A DNA stretch of 64,000 bases, from positions 62,001 to 126,000 of the forward strand of contig FMBT01000360.1 in the NCBI GenBank assembly GCA_900095095.1. Direction: 5' to 3'. Position numbers and translations under genes: made by a program. The notes below the pieces were generated by a model. It worked only from the letters and a program-made list of their open reading frames with translations. It was not told where the DNA came from and searched no databases. Shown here piece after piece: positions 12,905-23,823 of the stretch. This stretch comes from Fragilariopsis cylindrus CCMP1102 (Eukaryota; Bacillariophyta; Bacillariophyceae; Bacillariales; Bacillariaceae). Position 1 is the stretch's first letter. Each line of letters starts with the position of its first letter.

Positions 12905-14208
12905 ATGGATAATCGGCCGACTAAGAAACGACGACAAAAACAGTACATATCGATGGGTATCAACAACGACGATGACAATGTAGTTGATCTCACAATCACT
13001 ACAGGTAATTCTCCCCTATCATTGTCAGCTCGAGGATCAGCATCAGCAACAGCAGCAGCAGCTATTTCAACACAACGAAATGCTATCAATATTAATAATG
13101 GACGGAGACGTTGTCGGTTCGACATCACAACAGACGAGCATGGTGTTATCTCGTTGCTTGACGATTCCTCTGATGACGATGATGATAATAGTAGTGGAAA
13201 ATTACCTCCATCCTCGTACAATGCCAAAAAGCGGAGTAGGAACCAATTGCCAGATGATGATCAAATATTTATCTGTTTTGACGACGACGATGCTGATACT
13301 GGTATTGATATTGATATTGATACCGATCTCAAGAAATCATCTAGTCCTACATTGTTGGTAGCAACGGGATCATCATCAGCAGTAGCATCGCTAGTGAATG
13401 AACCGATACAACCTACCTCTCCTCCCCATAATAATGATTCCACTCGACGGGAACATCGCGCCGTACACCAATCATCTCCGTTCGCTACTGAGGCCGAATC
13501 ATATCTCGATACGACTCGTAATTCTTTAACACACGAGGAAAAGACAAGAAATTATGATGATGCTCGACGTCCACAGGAAAATTTATACAAAGATCTTAAT
13601 CATCTAATAGGACAACGGAAAATTCTCATCCGTGGAGGTGATGTAGAATTACACAATGTTTGTCAAGGTGAAATCAATAGGCTTCAAGGTGAGATTAATA
13701 TTGCTCGAAAAAATGCTCGTGAGGATATTTTTCATGCTAATAATTCGGCTGGTGGGATGGGGATACAGATAGATCAGGGTGATGATTATGATTATGATGG
13801 TAGTACTACTACTAGTAGAATTAACATTGATTTACATGGACAGTACGTTGAAGATGCAAAAATTCTATTCGACGAAAAAGTTATGCCCGTACTACCAGTA
13901 CAAAAACGAATCGGGGTAGTAACTGGACGAGGGAAACATTCAAAAACAGCCAAGGGTCAATCCAAGCTGCGTACGGGACTGGTTGATCATATCCGTCGTA
14001 TGGAAGATTATCGAAGTGGTCGGATGCGTTATGTAAGTTTCTTGTACAAATACAATCTTTCTATTGAAGCACAATGAGACAGATGTGATTTCCACATAAA
14101 ACATTTTTCCATCGTGCTGACATGCCTTACATGCATTCTACTTGTATTTTGTAGCAAATTGATCCAAGAAATAAGGGTAGGTTGTTAGTCGAGTGGATCG
14201 GTAAATAA
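12905..14208 (+). CDS. Smr-domain protein with DUF1771
   Basis: Smr domains bind or cut nucleic acid; eukaryotic relatives act in mRNA surveillance or in repair. Exons 12905-14032 and 14155-14208; the splice (TTAT-GTAAGT to TAG-CAAATT) gives GRMRYQIDPRNKGRLLVEWIGK, the normal Smr end, and 393 residues. The first 200 residues are low-complexity and acidic with Ser and Asp runs. A DUF1771-like helical hairpin (about residues 225-280, EINRLQGEINIARKNAREDIF) precedes the Smr core with INIDLHGQYVEDA and GVVTGRGKHS, the two motifs expected of an active-type domain. Basic KKRRQK near the N-terminus may be a nuclear signal. Confidence 0.88.
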
Positions 14209-14464
14209 ATAATAATACGAAGTCCTTGGTGATAGCAAGATAATTGCTTCTAATAAAGGTGGAACAGGATATGAATGATGTATCAGAGTATTTAATGGTA
14301 TTATTTTATATCAAATAAAATATGTATGTACAATGTACTGTCGTTCCAGATCCTCTTTTATTTTCTAGGAATTGACTCGACAACACCATTTAAAAATTCG
14401 CAACCGTAGCTTTTCTTGGACTCCTTTAGTAATATATCGTTCGATTTATTACTGTTCTTGGTCC

Positions 14465-15975
14465 TTACAACTTGTTTGATGATCCCTTGAAAGCTATTCC
14501 CGTTTTCTTTAGACGTGAATATTTGGATCCTACTTTCGTTTTGCGTTTTGACGTAGGAACAGCCGACGCAGCAGCTGCTTCAACTGCATCGGCATCCGGA
14601 GGAATCTCTTCTCCCTGAAGATTTTTCCCGGTTGACGTTAACATTTTTTTTGTACCCGCTGTGGCGGCTGCTGCTAATGCTTCGGCACGTTTTGCTGCCG
14701 CTTCGGCTCGTAATTTACGTACATCAATTTCGTTACCATCCTTATCTTTCAATACAGATGGAGATTTTCCATCCAATCGTGAACCATCTCCAGCATTGAC
14801 GGCCCAATAGTCTACTTTTGGTGCCACTTGAGGAATGGCAGAATTTTGTTGAACACCGGTACCTCCTGTTTTTTCTGCCATCATGGCCGTTGATGATTGT
14901 TCTTGTTGTTGTCCGTCCTCATCCGGCCGTACAATCTCTCCGTTTACTATACGCGTTCCTTCTGGTTTTTTATCGCCTTCGTCGTCAGCAGCTGTATCTA
15001 GATTTGTTGCGGAGGATGTTGTCGACATTGTTGTAGGACTTGGACATCCCGATGATTGATCTTTACTAACATTTGCACTGTAATCTGGTTCTACGTACCC
15101 AACAGGAGCGTCAAAGTCTACGTTACAATCCGTTTCAATAATACAAGCTGCATCTTGAGGTTCAACCTCTTTTAGTTCGAAATGATAATTTTTATTGTTG
15201 TATGGGAGTTGGATGACATCTCCCTTGGTGACACAACTATAGTTTCGTAATGCGTGTTCCAACACGGCACGTGGATTGGATATCTCCAAAAAATCAACCG
15301 ATTGAGGTTGCAACTTCACAAATGTCGCCTTGGGTAAACTAATATTGGCAACTGTTATAACTGTTCCCTCTTCGATTAATAAATTTTGCATCATCCAAAA
15401 TGGGATGTAACATGTTCCTTCCTCTGCAGTAAATTCTAGAACACCGCTATGAGTCGTTTTGTTGTCTACACTAGACGTAAGACGGAATAACATCGGATAA
15501 TCGACATTCAATCGTGCTAAGGTATCAAATGCAGATGGTGGTAATAAGATTTTGTCTCCTCTCTACGTCATTACAAAAAAGCATCAGGAGAATCAGCACC
15601 AGAGGTTCGGTATCGTTGTTCAAACAATATAAGTAGTCATAGATTCGTTAGTACGGTCCAACCACGATAGAACGATCGACAAAATGAAAAAGAAAGAAAA
15701 AATCAATACTTCTTGTGAAATTCTCAGTCACTATAAATTTTATCCGTTATCCAATACATTTGTTGGTTTTCACGACATATTCATTATATTCTACTATAAT
15801 CTAAAATAATAATACGTAACTACTAGCTTGTACGTACCTCCAAATGTGATTTGCCTGCATATGCTACACTATAACAGTGATATTGTTCTTCGAAACGACG
15901 ATTGCTACCGTAACCCGCAGGTAGGCCACCACCACCACCATAACCGCCCCCGAAAAAACCTCCACCTTGCATCAT
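14465..15975 (-). CDS. UFD1: Ubiquitin fusion degradation protein 1
   Basis: Partner of NPL4 and CDC48/p97, which extracts ubiquitinated proteins, for example in ER-associated degradation. Exons 15838-15975 and 14465-15562 give 411 residues. The join restores [33 protein letters not shown], the conserved start of the double-psi-barrel UT3 domain. The domain continues with TCYIPFWMMQNLLIEEG, LPKATFVKLQPQSVDFLEISNPRAVLE and LRNYSCVTKGDVI. The second half is a variable, Ala- and Thr-rich tail with VDYWAVNAGDGSRLDGK, matching the p97/NPL4-binding part of relatives. The N-terminus has an unusual Gly run (GGGYGGGGG). Convergent with the Smr gene, 256 bp apart. Confidence 0.95.
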
Positions 15976-16753
15976 ACTTCTTTTTTATTTAATCTGACTA
16001 TCGTTGTCGTATTTGTTGTTTTTATTGCGTATATTTATTTGTTGAATCAATTCTGTTGTTGTCGTTCTTGTTGCTGCTGTAGTGCAAATAAATTATGAGC
16101 TGCCACTTTTGATGCCCGAGAAGAGTTTTTCACTTTCATTCTTTGACTCTCTTTTTTACTAAGTTAAACAAGTCTTTATACAGGTCCCTCGAATTCAACC
16201 CCTTGAAGTTAACCCTTTTTAATTCTCTTCGAATTCGGGGGAGACGATTTGATATTCGAATCATCAGCTCATCAGGGGTAATAAATTTTATGACCTTAAA
16301 CGTAATCCTTAAATACGTATTATGCGCAAATCAATTGCTGTTACTAGTTCCTCTTTTTTTTATCCGTAGTCAAACATCGTTATGTTGTTCACTTTTCACT
16401 AGTGGTGAGAAAATCAAAAAAACAGAAACAACTAAAAACAAGTAGAACGTGTAGAACCTGGCGAAATCCTGTGCTAAAAATATAGTTACGGTACTTACAC
16501 TATTTTCAATATATTTATTTTTAGAATAGAACTCTCTCTCTTTCATTTTCTCTCTCTTTTCTTCTCTCTACTTAAGTACTTTTCACGCAATGAACTTAGA
16601 CCCCCTCGCGCCAGCAACATCATGTTTCATTTGAGAGAACATACTCTGTATCATATTATATTATGTCTTACATTTGGATCACAAACAGCCACAAAACAAA
16701 ACAAAAAACAAGCCATTATTTCTCCCTCTAACGCCTAGGTAGGTAAAGAAAGA
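15976..16753. other. Non-coding gap with left copy of a dispersed repeat and a pyrimidine tract
   Basis: Upstream of UFD1 and of the GC-rich orphan gene, so it should hold two promoters. It contains the left copy of the 70-bp repeat (16224-16295) and a CT-rich tract (about 16530-16572) close to the orphan's start. A 100-codon open frame at 16143-16445 runs through the repeat and has no recognisable protein features. Confidence 0.4.
16224..16295 (+). repeat. Dispersed direct repeat, left copy
   Basis: The sequence TTCTC-TTCGAATTCGGGGGAGA, then CGATTTGAT, TTCGAATCA and AGGGGTAATAAATTTT-ATGACC recurs at 19443-19513 in the same orientation with only a few substitutions and indels. The two copies lie about 3.2 kb apart and bracket the GC-rich orphan gene. 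Confidence 0.85.
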
Positions 16754-18121
16754 ATGATGAACGAGTTGGACGATCCGTGGTGTCGGGCATTGCACGAATG
16801 CACGGTTTGCTTGCGGGATCAAAACGCAGAAGATGCCGACACCTGTTTGGCCTACCTCGGCGTGCTGGAACAGACACTGGAACGGGAATTGATCCACAAT
16901 GTCGGTTTTGAAGTCGAGGGTGATGAGATTGAAGCCGGAAATGATGCACCGTCGAACTATCCTCCCGGATGGCGCCAATTTTGTTCCATCGTGGCCCAAA
17001 CCGCCGATCTGGATCTCGCCATGAACCAGGGATGGATCGAAGAGATAGCAAAAACACAACAGACGCAACAACACCAAATCAACAGCTCTGGTATTCCATC
17101 GCAGACACGCATATCGGTACAGCGCCTGCAGACCCGTATCTTTACCTTCCAATCGGAAGTCTTTGCCATGAAGGCAATGCACACGGCCAAGAATCTCAAA
17201 GACTGGACGCTGGCGGCGGCGGCATACGAAACCGCCATTCACAATATCCACCGGGCACTGGTCGTCACCGACACGGCGATTTCGAGGTGGTGGGGCCGCT
17301 GGGAGACCGGCGTCCACACCATGAACCAACACCAACAGGAATCGCTCGTGGAGGACGCTAGCATCGTGGTGGTGGCGTTGGAATCCCTCATCGACCGCCG
17401 CGATATGCTCTTGTCGATGAGCAAGAGGGAGGAATCCAAGTTGCTCCGCAAGCTCCAGCCCCAGTGGGAATCCCGCGACGAGGTCAAGCAGCGGATGGGA
17501 ACGGATCGGTGGAATAACAACCCGAGTGCGAAACACGACTATTCCAATATGCGTACCGACCTCGAGGCGGAACTCAAGGACCTCCAAAAGGCCATTATGT
17601 CCCTCGAGGAGCTCGATCCGAGGGAGACCCTGGAAAAGGCCAGCGACCTGCAGGAGCAAATGCGGACCAACAATAGAAACATCAACAGCAACTCTGCTGT
17701 GGGTAGTTCGCGTTCGCTGGATCGCAATAGTGGCACGGCGTCACAGCAGCAGCAGCAACAGCAACAGCACCGATACAACATGGCGCGACCCTCGCCCGAA
17801 TGGATGGCACAACGAGTTTCGCTCCAAGACTATCCCGACCCGGTCGATTTTGAATGGATCTTTACCGGTAGTTGGGAGGCCGTCGAGTTTTTCGAAAAAA
17901 CGGTGACTCCCCGACAAAATCAAACCAACAACAGCAACAGCAAGCTCGTCAAGCTGGATTGGTACTTTACGACCGCCACAATCAAGACGTCTCTCGACCA
18001 CCCGGTCCAGGGAAAGACCCAGCTCTTTGCCAAACAATGCGATCCCCGCCAATACGTGCAGGTCCTGACGAATCCCCGAACCCACACGGGGAACCGGTAC
18101 CATCGAAAACCAAACCACTGA
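16754..18121 (+). CDS. GC-rich orphan protein, coiled coil with Gln run
   Basis: I do not recognise the family. The 455-residue product (MMNELDDPWCRALHECTVC start) is intronless. It has a helical, Cys-containing N-terminal region, a long charged middle (residues about 220-300, EAELKDLQKAIMSLEEL, likely coiled coil), a run of nine Gln encoded by CAG/CAA, and a C-terminal block with DPVDFEWIFTGSWEAVEFFE, KLDWYFTTATIKTSLDHP and YVQVLTNPRTHTGNRYHRK. That tail looks conserved in style, possibly a heterokont-specific motif. Codon use is strikingly different from all other genes here: third positions are mostly G or C (CTC, GTC, ACC, GCC) while neighbours favour A or T. It lies between two direct repeats. 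No signal peptide or membrane segment. Transfer, or an element-borne gene, is possible but unproven. Confidence 0.75.
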   Translation: MMNELDDPWCRALHECTVCLRDQNAEDADTCLAYLGVLEQTLERELIHNVGFEVEGDEIEAGNDAPSNYPPGWRQFCSIVAQTADLDLAMNQGWIEEIAKTQQTQQHQINSSGIPSQTRISVQRLQTRIFTFQSEVFAMKAMHTAKNLKDWTLAAAAYETAIHNIHRALVVTDTAISRWWGRWETGVHTMNQHQQESLVEDASIVVVALESLIDRRDMLLSMSKREESKLLRKLQPQWESRDEVKQRMGTDRWNNNPSAKHDYSNMRTDLEAELKDLQKAIMSLEELDPRETLEKASDLQEQMRTNNRNINSNSAVGSSRSLDRNSGTASQQQQQQQQHRYNMARPSPEWMAQRVSLQDYPDPVDFEWIFTGSWEAVEFFEKTVTPRQNQTNNSNSKLVKLDWYFTTATIKTSLDHPVQGKTQLFAKQCDPRQYVQVLTNPRTHTGNRYHRKPNH

Positions 18122-18656
18122 AACAAATCAAATCAACAACAGCTACAACAACGTTCGTAACAAAACAAAATAGACGATATTATAATGTTAGGATACCACA
18201 TTATTGCACTATTGTTGCGTCGCATTTTTCTTTTTGTTCTCGAACGCTGTTAGAAAAGGATTCCTGTCTCTGCAGCTAGTCATGTTCTGTAAAGTGTGTT
18301 GTCGAGCTCGAACCGAACTTTTCCAGTCGCTCCAACTTTCAATGCTGTTTTTCACAAAGAGAAACAGTAATACGACATCAAGAATTGGTAAAGAAAGCTA
18401 GAGATCGGAAGGCATTCGATTCAATGAGTTTGATGCAACGGCATGTTGTTCAATGGTTCCAAGGACTGCAAGATGCCATCAGTATTCGACAAAAGAATTT
18501 CTTTCTAATCAGGATAAAAGACGAGCCAGTAACAGATATGGACCATTTCTTTGCTCATTACATCCTGATAAGATGGCGGTATACTATCACAAGAGGCTAT
18601 CACTCAACGCTGGCAACCGTGTGTTATGTTTTGTTTTGTTGTATTGGTGGAGACTC

Positions 18657-18815
18657 GTGGAGTGGGTTGGGTTGGGACAAACACACACAACCTATGGGTA
18701 ATACCAGCAACAAAAGCTCGGCTATTTTTCCCGTTGCAAGCTCCGCCCGTGGATTGGGTTGGACAAACACACAACAACCAATGGTGATAATTTTTTCCGT
18801 TGCAAGCTCCGCCCC
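18657..18815 (+). repeat. Diverged tandem duplication, two units
   Basis: Unit 1 (18657-18748) and unit 2 (18749-18815) both start GTGGA-TGGGTTGG, go through ACAAACACACA, and end CCGTTGCAAGCTCCGCC. Unit 1 has about 20 extra bases (CCAGCAACAAAAGCTCGGC). GC-richer than the surrounding DNA. Confidence 0.75.
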
Positions 18816-19442
18816 TATCCATTATGGATGCGTCTTATTGCTGCTTCGGTTGATTCGTCTATATTGCTGCTTCGGTTGTATGACCAGAGCCTGTGTAATT
18901 CCGTTTTTGTGCCAAACCAAAATGTTGCACCGATTGCCAGTCAGCCTTGCGGGACACTACTAGTACTATTACTAGGTAGCTAGTAGTAATACTAGTAGTG
19001 TTGGTAGCTGATGCAGCTAATATGAACAGAATAGGAGAAGAGTGTGCTTGTTCCCACCAGAATCATTGACTTTCGAACCCTATATATATTGTACTAGGAC
19101 TATAGTATAGTATTAGTATTACTAGCCTAGTTGGAATGCAATAGCACACGAGAATATAAATGGTTTCTAGTTACTAGGAAATGGAAAAAGTGGAAAAGGA
19201 AAAAAGAATTTACTGACTTCTACATTAGTACAGTAAGTGATCGAAAGAAAATCTCATAACAATAGAACATGAAATAATAATAGTAAAAATTCAATATCTT
19301 TCTCGTTGGCTATACTAAAGGTTCAGTTTTTATTCAGCATAAAGATGATCTTAACAAATAAATAGTGGTTCATTGTCAATATACCATTATCAAATTCTGC
19401 TTTTTGTTTTATACCATCATTTGCGGTTCTAAAGTTTTTTTT

Positions 19443-19513
19443 TCTCCACGAATTCGGGGGAGACGATTTGATGTTCGAATCAGCTCATTCAGGGGTAATA
19501 AATTTTTATGACC
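19443..19513 (+). repeat. Dispersed direct repeat, right copy
   Basis: Second copy of the repeat described at 16224-16295. Shared core: CGAATTCGGGGGAGACGATT, TTCGAATCA and AGGGGTAATAAATTTT. Similarity ends abruptly after ATGACC. An internal TTCGAA palindrome sits at the centre. Confidence 0.85.
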
Positions 19514-19735
19514 CTGCCTGGTTCGAATGGATGGAAAATTTAAAAAGTGGATCTTATTTGACATCTTTGTTTCAAGTTTCAAACGATCAAAAAGCAAAAA
19601 TAGAAGTAATACTAGTAACGTCACAACAACAGACACATCAATGCTACAAGTGAACAATAAAAGGTATTCCCATCTAGCTATATTTAATATCGCCCGTTTA
19701 ATTTCATTATTATAAAATAAAACGTTGTATTCAAT

Positions 19736-20356
19736 ATGGGGAAACAATCTTCCTGGCTAATTTTCCTGATCCTACTGGTATTCCCTTTTCTTTCGATGAC
19801 ATGCCACTCCTTCCAGATTCTGAACAACAATCATCATCACAAGTCCTCCTCCTACGCGACAACACACAGAGAAAGTAGAAAGGAAGTCTTCAAAAAGAAT
19901 AGAAATATCAATAGATCAGTTGCTACTTATCTCCTTACAAATAAACAAGATATATCTAATAACATCAACAATGACCAGAAGACGAAAAGTAAAAATTATA
20001 ATGACGATGCATTCGGATTTGTATTTTTGGGTTGCTTTCTTGTATCGGAGGATCCATTCTTTGCTGGGATTTTTCTTATATTTTCAACACTGGCTACTAT
20101 CGGTACACAGAATGGCATCCTTCCAGCGAAAAATGCTGTACCGGCAGCAGTTGCAGGATGTACATTACTCGTTTCGTTACTAATTCCGAATGAACAACTA
20201 TACGAACTACTACCCTTTGTTGATGGAACTTTTGGTTCGTCATCACCTTCACCGGCTCAGCAAATGGGCATAGATCCATCCTTGATCGAAGTAGGATTTT
20301 GTTCTGTCTCAATGATTTATGGATTCTTCTTCTCTTCTGATGGAGAAGAAAGCTAG
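19736..20356 (+). CDS. Small multi-pass membrane protein with signal peptide, function unknown
   Basis: The 206-residue product starts with a strong signal peptide (WLIFLILLVFPFLSMTCHS) followed by FQILNN. A Phe just after the predicted cut suggests import into the diatom plastid, although the usual Ala-Phe context is absent. A polar, basic linker follows (residues 35-90). The C-terminal part has three or four hydrophobic segments: FGFVFLGCFLVSEDPFFAGIFLIF, AVPAAVAGCTLLVSLLIP and VGFCSVSMIYGFFFS. No family recognised. Intronless, convergent with the S28 peptidase gene. Confidence 0.7.
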   Translation: MGKQSSWLIFLILLVFPFLSMTCHSFQILNNNHHHKSSSYATTHRESRKEVFKKNRNINRSVATYLLTNKQDISNNINNDQKTKSKNYNDDAFGFVFLGCFLVSEDPFFAGIFLIFSTLATIGTQNGILPAKNAVPAAVAGCTLLVSLLIPNEQLYELLPFVDGTFGSSSPSPAQQMGIDPSLIEVGFCSVSMIYGFFFSSDGEES

Positions 20357-20777
20357 TATAATTATCATCAATAGCAACGAAACAGATCAATACGTCACGA
20401 GCTGTTCTATTATGAAGGATGGTTTATCGAAACATAGATATTTACTGACCTAACATTTAGAATGTAAGTCGCAACTAACTAGACTTTAGGCTGCAGTAAT
20501 ATTTGTATCATTGATACGCCCTCTTTCTTGGACCAAGTTGATTGTGTACGGTGGTCGTCGTCGTCGTCGGAACTCTTTCGATAAGCATTGACCACATCCC
20601 AAACGGCGTTTGGTGAATGACAAAAGATCTGCGCTGATAAAGTATAGAGTGGGAGCTACGAATACCCATATAGCTCTTATCAAAACTATTTCCTATGATT
20701 CGTGCAATCATCGCTCATCTTTAAACGGTATGCGCGATGCTCTGTTGGAATACCACCTTGGTCACGTACTTTATTAA
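20357..20777. other. Convergent 3' intergenic gap
   Basis: About 420 bp between two converging 3' ends. Short frames on the minus strand (20486-20711) show no protein features. Nothing else seen. Confidence 0.4.
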
Positions 20778-22302
20778 TTAATATACCATCATGTAAGATA
20801 GAGCTCCAACCACATTTTCCATAATGTCTCCATCGCTCTCTACCTTATCATATTCGTTTCCACTCTTGGTTGCATAAGCACGCACCCATCCCATAATTAT
20901 CTCCTCCTCTTCGTTCCGAGTGGCTGTTACATTAGGAGGATCTGCATCATTCCAACCACGAAGATCGAGATGGTGGGCGGCATCCTCCATGGCGAAGAAG
21001 TAAACACCCCGTTCTATCGCATCATCGCCTCCATCTTGTGCAGATATCCCTGCTCCTCCCCATGGATCAATGAGTCCTGTACTGAAGATTGTATTCGACG
21101 TCGTCCGGCCGATATCAAAGCCCCCGTATCGCATCGCTAGGACATCGGTATTGGGAACTTGATCGTAAAGATCGATGCAAATTTGTTTGAGCTTAGCAAT
21201 TTCGTCATCATAGGAAAAGTCACGAACTCCGTTACCTCCCCTACCGTTAGAGTTGAAGACATGGATTGTTTCGGTACATGACTGGTACCCCCATGACGTA
21301 AGACCGGGCCCGTCCCCAGGGATATTTCCTGGTCCTTCTTCGGGAGTGTTTAGACAATCTCCATCGAGGGCGTATCCCATCGATAAAGCAGTTACAGTGG
21401 CGGCTCTCTGTAGAAGCGGAATTGAATCATCAGTTAGGATGCTGCAGGAATAATTAACTGGCCAGGCTGGCATTGATCCGATGGGATATGGATAATTACT
21501 TTGTGGAAGTCCCTCCAGTCCATACGTAAAGATGGAGGATTTCATCTGTTTCAAGGCAGAAACGTTGCAGAAATTGAACGTCGCTAAGATAATTTCGTCA
21601 TCAGTAGCATCAATTAAATCGACGACGTCCCAGATCGCCTTTAAACAGCCCTCAGTTTTATCGTACTGTTTTCCGATAATTTCAGAAAATGTAAGACTTG
21701 TGACGTTATGTGCTTCCCAGCCTGCAGTATCATAGTATCCTAACTCGGACGACGAAGCAAGGGCACCCTGAATACTAAATGGGTAGGCGAGTCTCATATA
21801 AGCGGCAAGGGTTGCACCGTAACTTCCACCGAAGGCAATTGTCGGACAGGCTACTGCATTGTAGTCCTTCTTAACCTGAAGGAGAAGTTCAACATAATCT
21901 TCCAATACCTGCTGAGTAGTTAGATAGGTGCAACATTCCTCCGTTGGTATCGACTCGCCATAATAACGCTCCTCGAAAAAGAGTAGAAGTCCACCATATT
22001 TTTCGGCTAGGTATTTCATAAAACCATTTGAGTTCCAAAAAGCAGTGACAGGTCCTTCATTTCCCGTATATAGAAAAATAGGACCGGGACAGCCATCGGA
22101 TAACGGATCTTTTTGTCCGAAGAAATCATCATTTACGAGATAGCGCTGACTATACGTAGGCTGAGAAGGTTGGAAAGGCGCAAGGTGATCTAGGGTGTTG
22201 TTAAAGAACTTTATTTGGTAAGTTAGATCTTCGTACGACGCCGCGAAGGCTGTAGTTATCTGCAATAGGAATGAGTAGAAGTATTTCAGGACGGAGTTTC
22301 AT
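20778..22302 (-). CDS. Secreted or lysosomal serine carboxypeptidase, family S28 (PRCP/DPP7-like)
   Basis: Cleaves after proline near peptide ends in acidic compartments. The frame 20778-22265 has no ATG at its start; it contains LDHLAPFQPSQPTYSQRYLVND, the S28 opening, IFLYTGNEGP, EERYYGES, the nucleophile elbow FGGSYGATLAA (Ser about residue 148), TGLIDPWGGAGI with the Asp, and EDAAHHLDLRGW with the His, so the triad is complete. The signal peptide lies upstream in another frame: an ATG at 22302 reads MKLRPEILLLIPIA and runs into the mature frame after a one-base shift. Removing one A after the ATG would instead give MNSVLKYFYSFLLQITTAFA, also a good signal peptide. So one extra base or a missed short intron is likely. 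Several N-glycosylation sequons fit secretion. Divergent from the CREG-like gene. Confidence 0.9.
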
Positions 22303-22815
22303 TTTTTCTAGCTGACTTTGATATGGAAATTTTACGTGGTTATATGGGTTGAATCGATACGAATTCCCTTCTTGTACACAAAAGATTATGTTGGAACTCT
22401 TCGTCAGCCCTAAACATCGCCGTAAGAAGTACAAGTAAAGATCTTCTTTGATTGTTGTTGCTTGTTTCATTCTTAATATTATTCTGATTCTTGTTGGCTA
22501 CTCATTGTACGGTATGATGGATCGTTATTACTGTACGTGTTCACTTTTTAAGTGTGATTCAACCTAATTCGACCACTTCGACTAAAACCTTGACTAAATT
22601 AGAAGAAAAGAAAAAGATTGTTGTGTCGCCTAGATCGCGATGACGAAATATATGATACAGAAGATAAAATCCGTGAATAAAAGCAAAAACATAAACTGTA
22701 CCAACAAAAGAAAACAGTCCACGGTCACACCACATCATCGATCATCGATCATCAATAAACAAAAGGTGCTTACCAAGATATTAAATTCCTTGAAAAACAG
22801 AACTATAACTTTTAG
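22303..22815. promoter_or_regulatory. Divergent region between S28 peptidase and CREG-like gene
   Basis: About 510 bp shared by two genes for secretory-pathway proteins. It contains GATCATCGATCATCGATCATCA near 22735 (three direct copies of a 7-bp GATCATC unit) and no coding frame that I trust. Confidence 0.4.
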
Positions 22816-23823
22816 ATGATGGTGATGACCAGAAGATCTTTGATTAACAAGATGATGTTTTTGCAGTTGTCGTTGTCGTTGCAGTTGGTGCTACTTCTTA
22901 TTTGTATCCTCACCGGCGAGCACGGAGGAATCATTGCTATATCGAGTAATAGTGATGAACACGAATGCGCATGTAAGTTAGAGGAACGACCAGATCTTAC
23001 CAAGAAGGCTGAAACAGCTAGATGGATGGTCCATTCACTTAATTGGGGTGTTATATCATCTATATCATCAAGATTAGTAGGATCAGAAGAAGAGAAGTCT
23101 TCTCCGGTACCATTCGGGAATGTATATTCATTTGTGGATGGATCATGTGATAACTCAACTGGTATACCATATATATATGGTACATATTTGGATCAAACTT
23201 TTAAGGATACAATAAATAATAATATGGTTTCATTAACATTATCAGAATCATCATTGTCATCTGTTTGTTCTCAAGAACGTCATGGATTTGTTGATTCGTG
23301 CATGATTGGTACTAAATATGGTGATCCAGAAAATCCTGTTTGTGCAAGATTAACTTTAACGGGAAAATTAATTCCATTAAAGGAAGACGGAGATGACAGT
23401 AATGAATACGAACTTGCTAAGAATGCATTATTTGAACGTCATCCTAGTATGGCAGATTGGCCTGTCGGACATGGGTACGTTTACTCTTACGGTACAATGT
23501 ACCATTCATCTTCGTTGTTGTTGTTGTTGTTGTTGTCGCTGTTATTCTTGCGCATCTTATTCTAAACTTCTATAAATGCATTTTCGAATCATATCTCATA
23601 AAATACCTCTGTGTTGCTATTGCATAATAATCGAATAATTTGTACAATACTTGTACGTTGTTGTTTTTGTCTTTTTAGTTGGGTAATAGCTAAAATCGAT
23701 TTACAAGATATATGGTTAATTGATTACTTTGGTGGTGCAACGATCCTTGATCCAAAGGAATATTTTTCAGTATCAGTAGGATCAGCAGGATCAACAACAA
23801 AATCAGTTGAAATCACCAATTGA
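22816..23823 (+). CDS. CREG-like secreted flavin-fold protein
   Basis: Relative of the animal cellular repressor of E1A-stimulated genes, a lysosomal glycoprotein with the FMN-binding split-barrel (PNPOx-like) fold but without known enzyme activity. Exons 22816-23474 and 23679-23823 give 267 residues. The splice (ACATGG-GTACGT to TTTTAG-TTGGGT) restores WPVGHGWVIAKIDLQDIWLIDYFGG. Matching CREG blocks are ARWMVHSLNWGVISSIS, FGNVYSFVDG, GIPYIYGTYLDQ, PENPVCARLTLTGKL, ALFERHPSMADWP and the end DPKEYFSVS. A basic start and a long hydrophobic signal segment (FLQLSLSLQLVLLLICIL) precede a mature part with one CxC. Alternative ATGs lie at 22819 and 22825. Confidence 0.9.

Larger units (their letters stand above)
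18122..19735. other. Gene-poor stretch with tandem repeats and right copy of the dispersed repeat
   Basis: About 1.6 kb with no convincing gene. A 192-codon open frame (18385-18963) crosses the tandem repeat and has erratic composition, so I leave it out. Also present are many CTAGTA-type short motifs at 18955-19135 (TACTAGTACTATTACTAGGTAGC and similar), a diverged tandem repeat and the right copy of the 70-bp repeat. The last part is the likely promoter of the gene at 19736. Confidence 0.5.

Noticed and set aside
16246-16265. TTCGAATC word resembling a tRNA T-loop, also at 19472
   Set aside because: No acceptor, D or anticodon stem can be built around it; it is the palindromic centre of the dispersed repeat.
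18385-18963. 192-codon open frame on the plus strand
   Set aside because: It runs through the tandem duplication and CTAGTA-rich DNA; composition changes abruptly and no domain, signal or codon bias like the neighbours' is seen.
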